This document shows positions 57,055 to 64,000 of a stretch of 64,000 nt of DNA, piece after piece. The position numbers and the translations under genes were made by a program. The first letter of the stretch is position 1; each line of letters starts with the position of its first letter. The DNA comes from Brucella pseudintermedia (GTDB lineage Bacteria; Pseudomonadota; Alphaproteobacteria; Rhizobiales; Rhizobiaceae). The notes under the pieces were generated by a model. It was given only the letters and a program-made list of their open reading frames with translations, was not told the DNA's origin and searched no databases. The stretch covers positions 1-64,000 of the forward strand of contig NZ_WBWE01000002.1 of assembly GCF_008932435.1 (NCBI RefSeq), read 5' to 3'.

Positions 57055-57903
57055 ATGATAGAAAAACGCCCCGTCTCGAACCTTATCGGCCATCTCATCC
57101 TGATTTTAGGCATCATTATTGTCGCGTTTCCGATCTATTATACGTTCGTCGCCTCAACGATGACGTCGACGCAGATCATTCGTCCGCCTATCTCCCTTCT
57201 GCCCGGCGACCACCTCATTGAAAATTACGGCGAAGCCATCTTCGGCGGTGTTGAACGCGTTGTTGGCGTTAGCCTTGAACGGCTGCTTTGGAATTCGTTC
57301 GTGGTCGCCATGGCCATCGCCGTCGGCAAGATCATTATCTCGTTCATGTCTGCCTTCGCGATTGTATTTTTCCGCTTCCCGATGCGCATGTTCTTCTTCT
57401 GGATGATCTTCGTCACGCTGATGCTGCCGGTGGAAGTGCGCATCCTGCCGACTTACAAGGTAATCGTCGATCTTGGCATGATCGATACCTATGCGGGCTT
57501 GACCCTACCGCTGATGGCATCTGCGACGGCAACATTCCTGTTCCGTCAGTTTTTCCTCACAATTCCAGGCGAACTCGTGGAGGCGGCGCGTATCGACAAT
57601 GCCGGGCCGTTCCGTTTCATGCGGGATATCCTGCTTCCCCTTTCGAAGACGAATATCGCAGCGCTTTTCGTCATTCTCTTCATTTACGGATGGACCCAGT
57701 ATCTCTGGCCGCTGCTCGTTACCAATGATGCCAAGATGAACACAATCATCATCGGCCTGCGCCGCATGGTCGACTGGGCTGACGCATCCACGCCCTGGAA
57801 TTACGTCATGGTAACAGCCATTCTGGCCATCATCCCGCCGATCCTCGTTGTGGTGTTGATGCAGCGCTGGTTCGTCAAAGGTCTCGTTGAAACGGAAAAG
57901 TAA
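57055..57903 (+). CDS. ugpE: Glycerol-3-phosphate importer permease E
   Basis: A 282-residue permease. ATG 57055 has GAGG six nt upstream and gives the usual UgpE length; a GTG at 57040 overlaps ugpA and is less likely. Coupling loop [20 protein letters not shown] and [21 protein letters not shown] are typical of UgpE. Its stop overlaps ugpC as TAATG. Confidence 0.94.
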   Translation: MIEKRPVSNLIGHLILILGIIIVAFPIYYTFVASTMTSTQIIRPPISLLPGDHLIENYGEAIFGGVERVVGVSLERLLWNSFVVAMAIAVGKIIISFMSAFAIVFFRFPMRMFFFWMIFVTLMLPVEVRILPTYKVIVDLGMIDTYAGLTLPLMASATATFLFRQFFLTIPGELVEAARIDNAGPFRFMRDILLPLSKTNIAALFVILFIYGWTQYLWPLLVTNDAKMNTIIIGLRRMVDWADASTPWNYVMVTAILAIIPPILVVVLMQRWFVKGLVETEK

Positions 57904-58958
57904 TGAGCAAAATCGTTCTTGATAATGTCCGCAAGAGCTATGGCGGCAATGTCGAAGTCATCAAAGGGGTATCGCTGGAGATCAATGACGGCGAATTCGT
58001 AGTGCTGGTTGGCCCTTCCGGCTGCGGTAAATCCACGCTGCTGCGCATGATAGCCGGACTGGAGGGCATTACATCTGGCACCATTTCCATCGGTGATCGC
58101 GTGGTCAACGATGTTGAACCTGCCGAGCGCGACATCGCCATGGTCTTCCAGAATTATGCGCTCTATCCGCATATGACGGTCCGTGACAATCTCGCTTACG
58201 GACTGAAGAATCGTAAAACGCCAAAAGACGAAATCGAACGACGTATAGCGAAAGCTGCGAAGGCGCTCGAGATCGAGCAGTTTCTGGAGCGCAAACCGCG
58301 CCAACTTTCCGGCGGTCAGCGCCAGCGTGTCGCCATGGGCCGCGCCATTGTGCGCGAACCGGCCGCCTTCCTATTCGATGAGCCGCTTTCAAATCTTGAT
58401 GCGAAATTGCGCGTACAAATGCGTGTCGAGATCAAGCGCTTGCAGCGTTCGCTCGGCACTACGAGCGTTTATGTTACCCATGACCAGATGGAAGCCATGA
58501 CCATGGCAGACCGTCTCGTTGTGCTGAATGCAGGTCATATCGAACAGGTCGGCACACCGATTGAACTCTATGAAAAGCCGGCCTCCACATTCGTAGCAAC
58601 GTTTATCGGCTCTCCGTCCATGAACTTGCTGCCGAGTGCAGAAACCACCGGCTGGACGACCGGCAGTGCGGTGAAGACACCCGCAGGAAACTTTACCATC
58701 GGTGTTCGCCCGGAAGATGTCCACATTCTCGAAAATGGCGCGCCGGATGCCGATGGCTTCAATACGACCGTCCGTATCGAAGCGGTCGAACTCGTCGGGG
58801 CAGAAAGCTATATCCATTCCTCTTTGCCAAACGGCAATCCGCTTATCTTCCGCGTCGCTGGGCGCTCGACCCACAATATCGACCAGACCGTGAGGGTTGG
58901 CGCAGCCGCGGAAAATGTCCATGTTTTTGGCAGTGATGGCCTGCGCCTGAACGATTGA
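57903..58958 (+). CDS. ugpC: Glycerol-3-phosphate importer ATPase
   Basis: A 351-residue CUT1-type ATPase: Walker [10 protein letters not shown] at residues 37-45, Q-loop [14 protein letters not shown], signature LSGGQRQR, Walker [16 protein letters not shown], and a C-terminal regulatory domain from about 235 with GVRPEDVHI. MalK-like ATPases look alike, but operon context with ugpBAE settles the name. Confidence 0.95.
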   Translation: MSKIVLDNVRKSYGGNVEVIKGVSLEINDGEFVVLVGPSGCGKSTLLRMIAGLEGITSGTISIGDRVVNDVEPAERDIAMVFQNYALYPHMTVRDNLAYGLKNRKTPKDEIERRIAKAAKALEIEQFLERKPRQLSGGQRQRVAMGRAIVREPAAFLFDEPLSNLDAKLRVQMRVEIKRLQRSLGTTSVYVTHDQMEAMTMADRLVVLNAGHIEQVGTPIELYEKPASTFVATFIGSPSMNLLPSAETTGWTTGSAVKTPAGNFTIGVRPEDVHILENGAPDADGFNTTVRIEAVELVGAESYIHSSLPNGNPLIFRVAGRSTHNIDQTVRVGAAAENVHVFGSDGLRLND

Positions 58959-58965
58959 CACTCTG

Positions 58966-58997
58966 GCGGGTTGCGTCTTTCGAAGGCCGCAACCCGC
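58966..58997 (+). terminator. Terminator of ugpBAEC
   Basis: GCGGGTTGCG / CGCAACCCGC, perfect 10-bp stem with a 12-nt loop, followed by a TATAATAATCG...TTTCTGTTTT tract. Confidence 0.8.
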
Positions 58998-59078
58998 TAT
59001 AATAATCGATTTCTGTTTTAGAATTTATCGGCTACACAGAAACGGAATATTTTTCCGCCTGTGAGGAAATTCCGATAG

Positions 59079-60851
59079 ATGACGCATCAGCAGATACTCT
59101 CCTTCGCGGTAATCATACTCATGATGGGGGCGTTTATCTGGGGCAAATTCCGTTATGATGTGGTCGCGCTCTGCGCGCTTCTCTTAGGCATAGCCGTTGG
59201 CGTCGTTCCCTTCGATCAAGCGTTTTCGGGGTTTAGCGACGATATCGTCATCATCGTCGGCAGCGCATTGGTAGTTAGTGCGGGTGTCGCCCGTTCCGGT
59301 CTTATGCAAGCAGCAGTCCAGCGTTTCCTGCCGGATATTAGTAGCGTGCGGCTACAGCTCGCCGTGCTGGTGGCGATTGTCACCGTGCTTTCTGCCTTTG
59401 TTAAAAATGTCGGCGCATTAGCAATCATGATTCCTGTTGCGTTTCAGTTTGCGCGTCGTTCGAACGTTTCTCCCTCAACCTTCCTCATGCCCATGGCGTT
59501 CGGCGCGCTGCTCGGCGGTTTGATGACCCAGGTTGGTACTTCGCCTAATATCGTCGTTTCCCGTATCCGTGGTGAAATGGTCGGAGAGCCCTTCACCATG
59601 TTCGACTTCACACCCGTCGGCGCCGTGCTGTCAGCCGTGGGGCTAATCTATCTGGTCTTTTTTTACTGGCTCGTCCCGCAACGTACGCGCGAAAACGTTT
59701 CGCTGGATGAAGCAATCAAGATCAAGAACTATGCTTCCGAAGCGCGCATCACAAAAACCTCGACAATGATCGGCAAGCGCGTGACTGACCTCATCAAGGC
59801 TGCTGAAGGCGAGGCGATGGTGACTTCCATCATACGCAAGGAACAACGGTTGACGCCCCTTCCCGACACAGTCCTGAATGAAGGGGATGTGGTTTTGCTT
59901 GAGGGCGACCCGAAGGCGCTGGACGCGATCATAAGCGCGGGAAAGCTTACCTTGTCCGAGAATCGCAATCCTTCCGAGACCAGCGGCTCGACCGACATCG
60001 AAGTCGTGGAAGCTGTGATTGGGAAAAATTCGCGCCTCATCGGCCTAACTGCCCAGAGACTGGCCCTTTTCGCGCGCTATGATTTAAATCTGCTGGCTGT
60101 CAGTCGGCCAGGAGAGCGTATCACCGAGCGCCTTAGCGAAGTTATACTCCGCTTCGGCGACGTCGTCGTTCTGCAAGGCAGGCAGGCAAATCTGTCGACC
60201 TTTCTACCCGAATTCGAATTGCTGCCGCTTGCTCGCCGCAAGCTGATGCTTGGCAGCGTTAGGCGTGGATTGATCCCCCTCGCCATTCTGATTGCAGCCA
60301 TCGGCGCAACCGCTTTGAGCCTTGTGCCGGTTGCAGTCGCCTTCTTTGCTGCGGCGGTTGCCATGCTGTTATTCAAGGTAATACCTCTCAACGAGGTCTA
60401 TGATGAAATCGATGGCCCGATTCTGGTCATGTTGGCCGCGCTTATTCCGGTTTCGGATGCATTAAGAACAACCGGCGGCACGGATCTCATAGCAGAAGGG
60501 CTTGCCACCATTGGCCATCAATTGCCACCAGCCGGTGCCTTGGCACTCATTCTCGTAGCCGCGATGATGGTCACGCCGTTTCTCAACAACGCCGCGACGG
60601 TGCTTGTGATGGCTCCCATCGCGACCAGTTTTGCTTCCGGACTTGGTTTCAAGCCAGAAGCCTTTCTGATGGCAGTTGCGATCGGTGCGGGATGCGATTT
60701 CCTCACCCCGATCGGTCATCAGTGCAATACGCTGGTGATGGGGCCTGGCGGCTATAAATTCAGCGATTACCCGCGTTTGGGGTTGCCGTTATCGCTCATC
60801 ATCGCGATTGTAACGGTTCCCACCCTGATGTTCTTCTGGCCGTTGAAATAA
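59079..60851 (+). CDS. SLC13/DASS-type transporter with two TrkA-C (RCK_C) domains
   Basis: A 590-residue inner-membrane symporter. Membrane segments at about 5-200 and 395-590 flank two cytoplasmic RCK_C domains (about 210-290 and 305-385), each with an EGDVVLLEGDP / FGDVVVLQGRQ strand. MTQVGTSPNIVVS and NNAATVLVMAPIA are the paired substrate/Na-binding motifs of the divalent anion:sodium family. Ligands of this subgroup include sulfate, thiosulfate and dicarboxylates. GAGGAAA lies 8-12 nt before ATG. Convergent with the gluconokinase gene, 2 bp apart. Confidence 0.87.
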   Translation: MTHQQILSFAVIILMMGAFIWGKFRYDVVALCALLLGIAVGVVPFDQAFSGFSDDIVIIVGSALVVSAGVARSGLMQAAVQRFLPDISSVRLQLAVLVAIVTVLSAFVKNVGALAIMIPVAFQFARRSNVSPSTFLMPMAFGALLGGLMTQVGTSPNIVVSRIRGEMVGEPFTMFDFTPVGAVLSAVGLIYLVFFYWLVPQRTRENVSLDEAIKIKNYASEARITKTSTMIGKRVTDLIKAAEGEAMVTSIIRKEQRLTPLPDTVLNEGDVVLLEGDPKALDAIISAGKLTLSENRNPSETSGSTDIEVVEAVIGKNSRLIGLTAQRLALFARYDLNLLAVSRPGERITERLSEVILRFGDVVVLQGRQANLSTFLPEFELLPLARRKLMLGSVRRGLIPLAILIAAIGATALSLVPVAVAFFAAAVAMLLFKVIPLNEVYDEIDGPILVMLAALIPVSDALRTTGGTDLIAEGLATIGHQLPPAGALALILVAAMMVTPFLNNAATVLVMAPIATSFASGLGFKPEAFLMAVAIGAGCDFLTPIGHQCNTLVMGPGGYKFSDYPRLGLPLSLIIAIVTVPTLMFFWPLK

Positions 60852-60853
60852 TG

Positions 60854-61354
60854 CTAAAGCTGAACTGAACGTATCCATTCGAGGCTGTCAGAAACGATCT
60901 TTTCCACGCTCTCGGCGATATCTGCGCGGAATACCAACGGTTCCCCGACCGGACTTTCGAGTGTCGCAATCTGGCTTTCCAGCATCGTTACCGGCATGAA
61001 ATGGCCAGTACGATGCCCCATATGCTCGTGCAGGACTTCAAAACTCCCGTCCAGAAAAACAAAAAGGACAGGCGCACCCGCAGCAGAGCGGAGGCGGTCA
61101 CGGTATATCTTTTTCAGTGCAGAACAGGAAACGACAATGCCGTCAGTCGAGGCAGCAAGACGTTCTCCAATTTTGTCGAGCCAGGGCCAGCGATCCTCAT
61201 CCTGCAAGGGTATGCCTGCTGACATCTTATCGACGTTGGACTTCGGATGAAGGGAGTCGCCTTCGAGAAACGGGAGATCCAATGCATCGGCAATCTTCTC
61301 TCCGATCGTCGATTTTCCGGAACCCGAAACACCCATAACGATAATACGCAGCAT
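60854..61354 (-). CDS. gntK: Gluconokinase
   Basis: A 166-residue P-loop kinase that makes 6-phosphogluconate from gluconate and ATP. Walker A GVSGSGKST is at residues 8-16; FLEGDSLHPKSNVDKMSAGIPL and DEDRWPWLDKI are typical GntK, as is HRTGHFMPVTMLESQIATLE. ATG 61354 follows GAGGA; a TTG one codon before is an alternative. Last gene of the GntR-SDR-GntK unit. Confidence 0.95.
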   Translation of the reverse strand: MLRIIVMGVSGSGKSTIGEKIADALDLPFLEGDSLHPKSNVDKMSAGIPLQDEDRWPWLDKIGERLAASTDGIVVSCSALKKIYRDRLRSAAGAPVLFVFLDGSFEVLHEHMGHRTGHFMPVTMLESQIATLESPVGEPLVFRADIAESVEKIVSDSLEWIRSVQL

Positions 61355-61361
61355 CAATTCC

Positions 61362-62135
61362 TCATACGCTCGCGGTCATGCCGCCATCGACATGCAAGAC
61401 CTGTCCGTTCACAAAAGTGGAAGCATCGCTGCTCAGGAACACTGCGGCACCAACCAGTTCTTCCACATTCCCCCAACGGCCCGCCGGTGTTCTTTTCTCC
61501 AGCCATGCCGTAAATTCGGGGTCGTCAACCAATGCCTGATTCAACGGCGTCTTAAAATAGCCGGGCGCAATCGCATTGATCTGCAAGCCATGTCTGGCCC
61601 AATCGGTCGCCATACCGCGCGTCAGGTTACGGATCGCTCCCTTTGTTGCGGTATAAGGCGCAATGGAAGGTCGCGCCAGTTCACTTTGAACCGAAGCAAT
61701 ATTAATTATCTTGCCGCGTCCTCGTGCGATCATATGGCGCGCAACCGCCTGTCCAGCATAAAAAGCACTGGAGACATTGGTTTCCAGTAGCTGCTGCCAT
61801 TTCTCAACGGGGAAATCTTCGAGCGGCGCCCGATACTGCATTCCGGCATTATTGACCAGAATATCGAGCGCGCCGATTTCATCCTCTATCGTGTCAATAG
61901 CGGCGCGAACTTCTTCTGCATCCGTCACATCAAACGCAGACGCAAAGACTTTATGTCCTTCATCTTCCAGCAGCGTGACGGCCTTGTCCACTTTGCTCCG
62001 CTCCCGGCCATTGATGATGACCGTCGCACCGTATTGCGCAAGACCTCGCGCCAGTGCAAAACCGATCCCCTGACTGGAACCGGTAATTAGCGCTATACGA
62101 CCTTCCAGATTGAAAAGTCCAAAAGAAGAAGCCAT
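61362..62135 (-). CDS. Gluconate 5-dehydrogenase-like short-chain dehydrogenase
   Basis: A 257-residue SDR: cofactor motif TGSSQGIG (about 18-25), NNAG at 95-98, and catalytic Ser148, Tyr161, Lys165. KRTPAGRWGNVEELVGAAVFLSSDASTFVNGQ is close to Ga5DH/IdnO, which reduce 5-ketogluconate to gluconate with NADPH. The gene neighbour gntK supports this. It overlaps the GntR gene end by 1 bp. Confidence 0.88.
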   Translation of the reverse strand: MASSFGLFNLEGRIALITGSSQGIGFALARGLAQYGATVIINGRERSKVDKAVTLLEDEGHKVFASAFDVTDAEEVRAAIDTIEDEIGALDILVNNAGMQYRAPLEDFPVEKWQQLLETNVSSAFYAGQAVARHMIARGRGKIINIASVQSELARPSIAPYTATKGAIRNLTRGMATDWARHGLQINAIAPGYFKTPLNQALVDDPEFTAWLEKRTPAGRWGNVEELVGAAVFLSSDASTFVNGQVLHVDGGMTASV

Positions 62136-62842
62136 CAGAAAGTTTCCAATTTGAGACCGACGCGGCTGGCCGCCTGCACGATGTGGTGGCGCATCACGTC
62201 GCGCGCCTGCAACGGATCACGCGAGTAAATGGCATCCCTGATCGCGGTATGCTCATCGATAGTGATCTCGACAATCTGCTCGAGCACGGCCCGTGCACGC
62301 GCAGCGTTGATTGCCTGATTGATGCGTTCGGCGATGAAGCCAAGGACTAGCGGAAAATACTCATTGTGAGTTGCAGAAGCGAGTGCACGATGAAAAGCCA
62401 GATCGGCAGCTATACCGGTATCTGTCCATTTTTTTGAACCGCTCATCTCTGCGAGCGCTTCGTTAAGTTGCATCATGTCATGTTCATCGTGATGCACCGC
62501 CGCCAGTCCTGCCGCTTCAATCTCGAGCGCCATTCGCAACTGGAAGAGGCTGCGGAAATTTTCGCGATTGCTAAGTGTTTCCGGCTCGATCCGGAGGGCA
62601 TGCCGTCTGTCTGGTTCTGTTACGAAAGCTCCGACGCCCTGTCGCGTTTCAACCAAGCCCTCGTTGCGCAACTGGGCAATGGCTTCACGCACAACCGAAC
62701 GGCTGACACCGAAGCTTTGAGCAAGATTATGTTCTGTCGGCAGTTTTTGGCCCGGCAACAGAGTACCGTCACCGATCTGCCGCGTAATTTCCGACGCGAT
62801 GCGTCCTGGGAGCTGCTCATTGCGTCTGATTTCACCAAACAA
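62135..62842 (-). CDS. GntR/FadR-family regulator (TTG start)
   Basis: A 235-residue regulator: winged helix-turn-helix at about residues 10-72 (LAQSFGVSRSVVREAIAQLRNEGLVETR) and a helical FCD effector domain (about 92-225, with LAFHRALASATHN and HHIVQA metal/ligand residues). The frame has only a TTG (62842) at a sensible place, after GGGAGA at long spacing. In an operon with gluconate-type genes and downstream of an FAD-linked oxidoreductase; effector probably a sugar acid. Confidence 0.88.
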   Translation of the reverse strand: MFGEIRRNEQLPGRIASEITRQIGDGTLLPGQKLPTEHNLAQSFGVSRSVVREAIAQLRNEGLVETRQGVGAFVTEPDRRHALRIEPETLSNRENFRSLFQLRMALEIEAAGLAAVHHDEHDMMQLNEALAEMSGSKKWTDTGIAADLAFHRALASATHNEYFPLVLGFIAERINQAINAARARAVLEQIVEITIDEHTAIRDAIYSRDPLQARDVMRHHIVQAASRVGLKLETF

Positions 62843-62884
62843 AACGATAAAGTCTCCCTGATTGCCCGTGCAGCTGATGTGTCG

Positions 62885-64000
62885 TCAGCCTTTTGAAGAG
62901 TCAAGTGAAAGCTGGCATCCGGGGTTCATGATGTTGTCCGGATCGATAATCTGTTTGAGAGCTTCAAGCAGCTTTCGCCGCGCAGGGTCAATGCGCTTCT
63001 CGAAATCGTCCCTTTTCAGACGACCGATGCCGTGCTCGGCGCTGATACTGCCCGCATAACGATCCAGAACAGCATTGATCGTTTCCTTTGCAAGCTTGAT
63101 CTTCCGGTCTTTCGCAACATTATCGAGATTGCTTTCGGGAATGACATTGAGGTGCACATTGCCATCGCCAACATGCCCATAAGAAACTGCAAGACAATCG
63201 GGAAGAACCTGAGCCAGTTCTCGTTCAGCTTCATCAACGAACGATGCCAGTTTTGAAAGCGGAACTGATATGTCCGTGCGCAGGTGCTTGCCGTGTAGTG
63301 CCTGCCCCTCGTTCATCGCCTCCCGGAACATCCAGAGATTTTGACCTTGCGCCCGCGATGACGCGATAGCCCCGTCAAGAACGAGGCCATCCTCCAGTGC
63401 GTGTGCAAGAAACTGTTCCATCAAAGGCGCTATATCGACCAGTCCAGAGCCCGAAATCTCCATCAAGACGTAGGCCGGATATTGTCCAAGGGGTACGGTG
63501 AGTTCCGGCATTGCCTCCTGTGCCAGTATAAAAGCCACCGGCGGCATGAACTCGAATGCAGACATGAGGTCACAGCACTGAACCCGTGCCCGCCGATAAA
63601 GCGCTATGGCATCTTCCAGCGAGTTGAGCCCAAGCAGCGCCGTTTCCACCTTGTCCGGTAAGGGCATCAGTTTGATTGCAACACCCGTTACGATTCCAAG
63701 AATGCCTTCCGCGCCGATAAAAAGCTGCTTCAGATCAATGCCACGATTGTCCTTTCTCAGGGTCGAAAGACCATTGAATATAGTACCGTCAGGCAGAACG
63801 ACCTCCAGCCCAAGGATCAACTCACGTGTCATGCCATAGCGCAACACGTTGACGCCGCCGGCATTGGTGCTGACATTTCCTCCGATACGACAACTCCCCT
63901 GTGCGCCAAGCGCCAGCGGGAAAAACATTCCTTCTGCCGCCAGTTTGTCTTTTAGTTCGGAAAGAATGCAACCAGCGTCGACAACCGCTGAAAAGTCGTC
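62885..64000 (-). CDS. FAD-linked D-2-hydroxyacid dehydrogenase, 5' end outside window
   Basis: The reading frame runs off the right edge; 371 codons plus the stop are inside. It is a GlcD/D-lactate dehydrogenase-type flavoprotein: the end of the FAD domain shows GAQGSCRIGGNVSTNAGG, and the C-terminal cap carries SYGHVGDGNVHLN and SAEHGIGRLKRDDF, both hallmarks of the family, with LLEALKQIIDPDNIMNPG at the end. It oxidises a D-2-hydroxy acid (lactate, 2-hydroxyglutarate, glycolate or a sugar acid). 42 bp upstream of the GntR gene on the same strand, so probably one operon. Confidence 0.9.
   Translation of the reverse strand, partial: DDFSAVVDAGCILSELKDKLAAEGMFFPLALGAQGSCRIGGNVSTNAGGVNVLRYGMTRELILGLEVVLPDGTIFNGLSTLRKDNRGIDLKQLFIGAEGILGIVTGVAIKLMPLPDKVETALLGLNSLEDAIALYRRARVQCCDLMSAFEFMPPVAFILAQEAMPELTVPLGQYPAYVLMEISGSGLVDIAPLMEQFLAHALEDGLVLDGAIASSRAQGQNLWMFREAMNEGQALHGKHLRTDISVPLSKLASFVDEAERELAQVLPDCLAVSYGHVGDGNVHLNVIPESNLDNVAKDRKIKLAKETINAVLDRYAGSISAEHGIGRLKRDDFEKRIDPARRKLLEALKQIIDPDNIMNPGCQLSLDSSKG

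Overview
The window looks like a chromosomal segment of an alphaproteobacterium of the Brucella/Ochrobactrum group (Hyphomicrobiales). This is inferred from gene content and order: a PcaQ-type pcaDCHGB operon, ugpBAEC, sitABCD, a lysine 6-dehydrogenase-like gene divergent from lrp, a D-aminopeptidase-like enzyme, moderately GC-rich codon use, and many small-molecule ABC importers. It holds about 60 recognisable protein genes, one tRNA and a small decayed prophage edge. I see no CRISPR array, rRNA, transposase or intact phage.

Layout. 1-2.08 kb: prophage remnant (tape-measure fragment, frameshifted small phage gene, 47-residue membrane protein) abutting the 3' end of tRNA-Asn. 2.3-7.3 kb: small membrane protein, AraC regulator and a Mn/Fe-type sitABCD importer whose sitD carries a run of ten C. 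7.5-13.3 kb: ABC importer with a LacI regulator and a 2H-type phosphoesterase; two identical 14-bp dyads lie before its two transcription units. 13.4-19.4 kb: aldo/keto reductase, D-amino-acid dehydrogenase-like oxidoreductase, two tandem orphan amino-acid binding proteins, lysine dehydrogenase and divergent Lrp. 19.5-23.7 kb: PotABCD-type importer.

23.8-39.1 kb: a contiguous set for 4-hydroxybenzoate/protocatechuate catabolism (pcaIJF, pcaR, pobR, pobA, pcaQ, pcaDCHGB) plus a branched-chain-type ABC importer that probably brings in the aromatic substrate. All enzymes from 4-hydroxybenzoate to succinyl-CoA and acetyl-CoA are present. 39.1-48.8 kb: adenine deaminase, then a peptide importer with a D-aminopeptidase-like hydrolase, divergent from a membrane-dipeptidase-type enzyme. 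48.8-54.4 kb: LacI-controlled polar-amino-acid-type importer with a 2-hydroxyacid dehydrogenase and a small alpha/beta-barrel protein. 54.8-59 kb: ugpBAEC. 59-64 kb: SLC13-type transporter, gluconokinase, gluconate-5-dehydrogenase-like SDR, GntR regulator and an FAD-linked 2-hydroxyacid dehydrogenase cut by the window edge.

The segment is mainly nutrient acquisition and catabolism, each transporter paired with its regulator and first enzymes. The most interesting unexplained points are the twin operators and substrate of the LacI/2H importer, the repeated hairpins just after solute-binding-protein genes in unrelated operons, two candidate PcaQ boxes joining the pca operon to its transporter, a perfect 20-bp operator for the second LacI system, and the poly-C tract in sitD. 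No wholly new system can be claimed from sequence alone.
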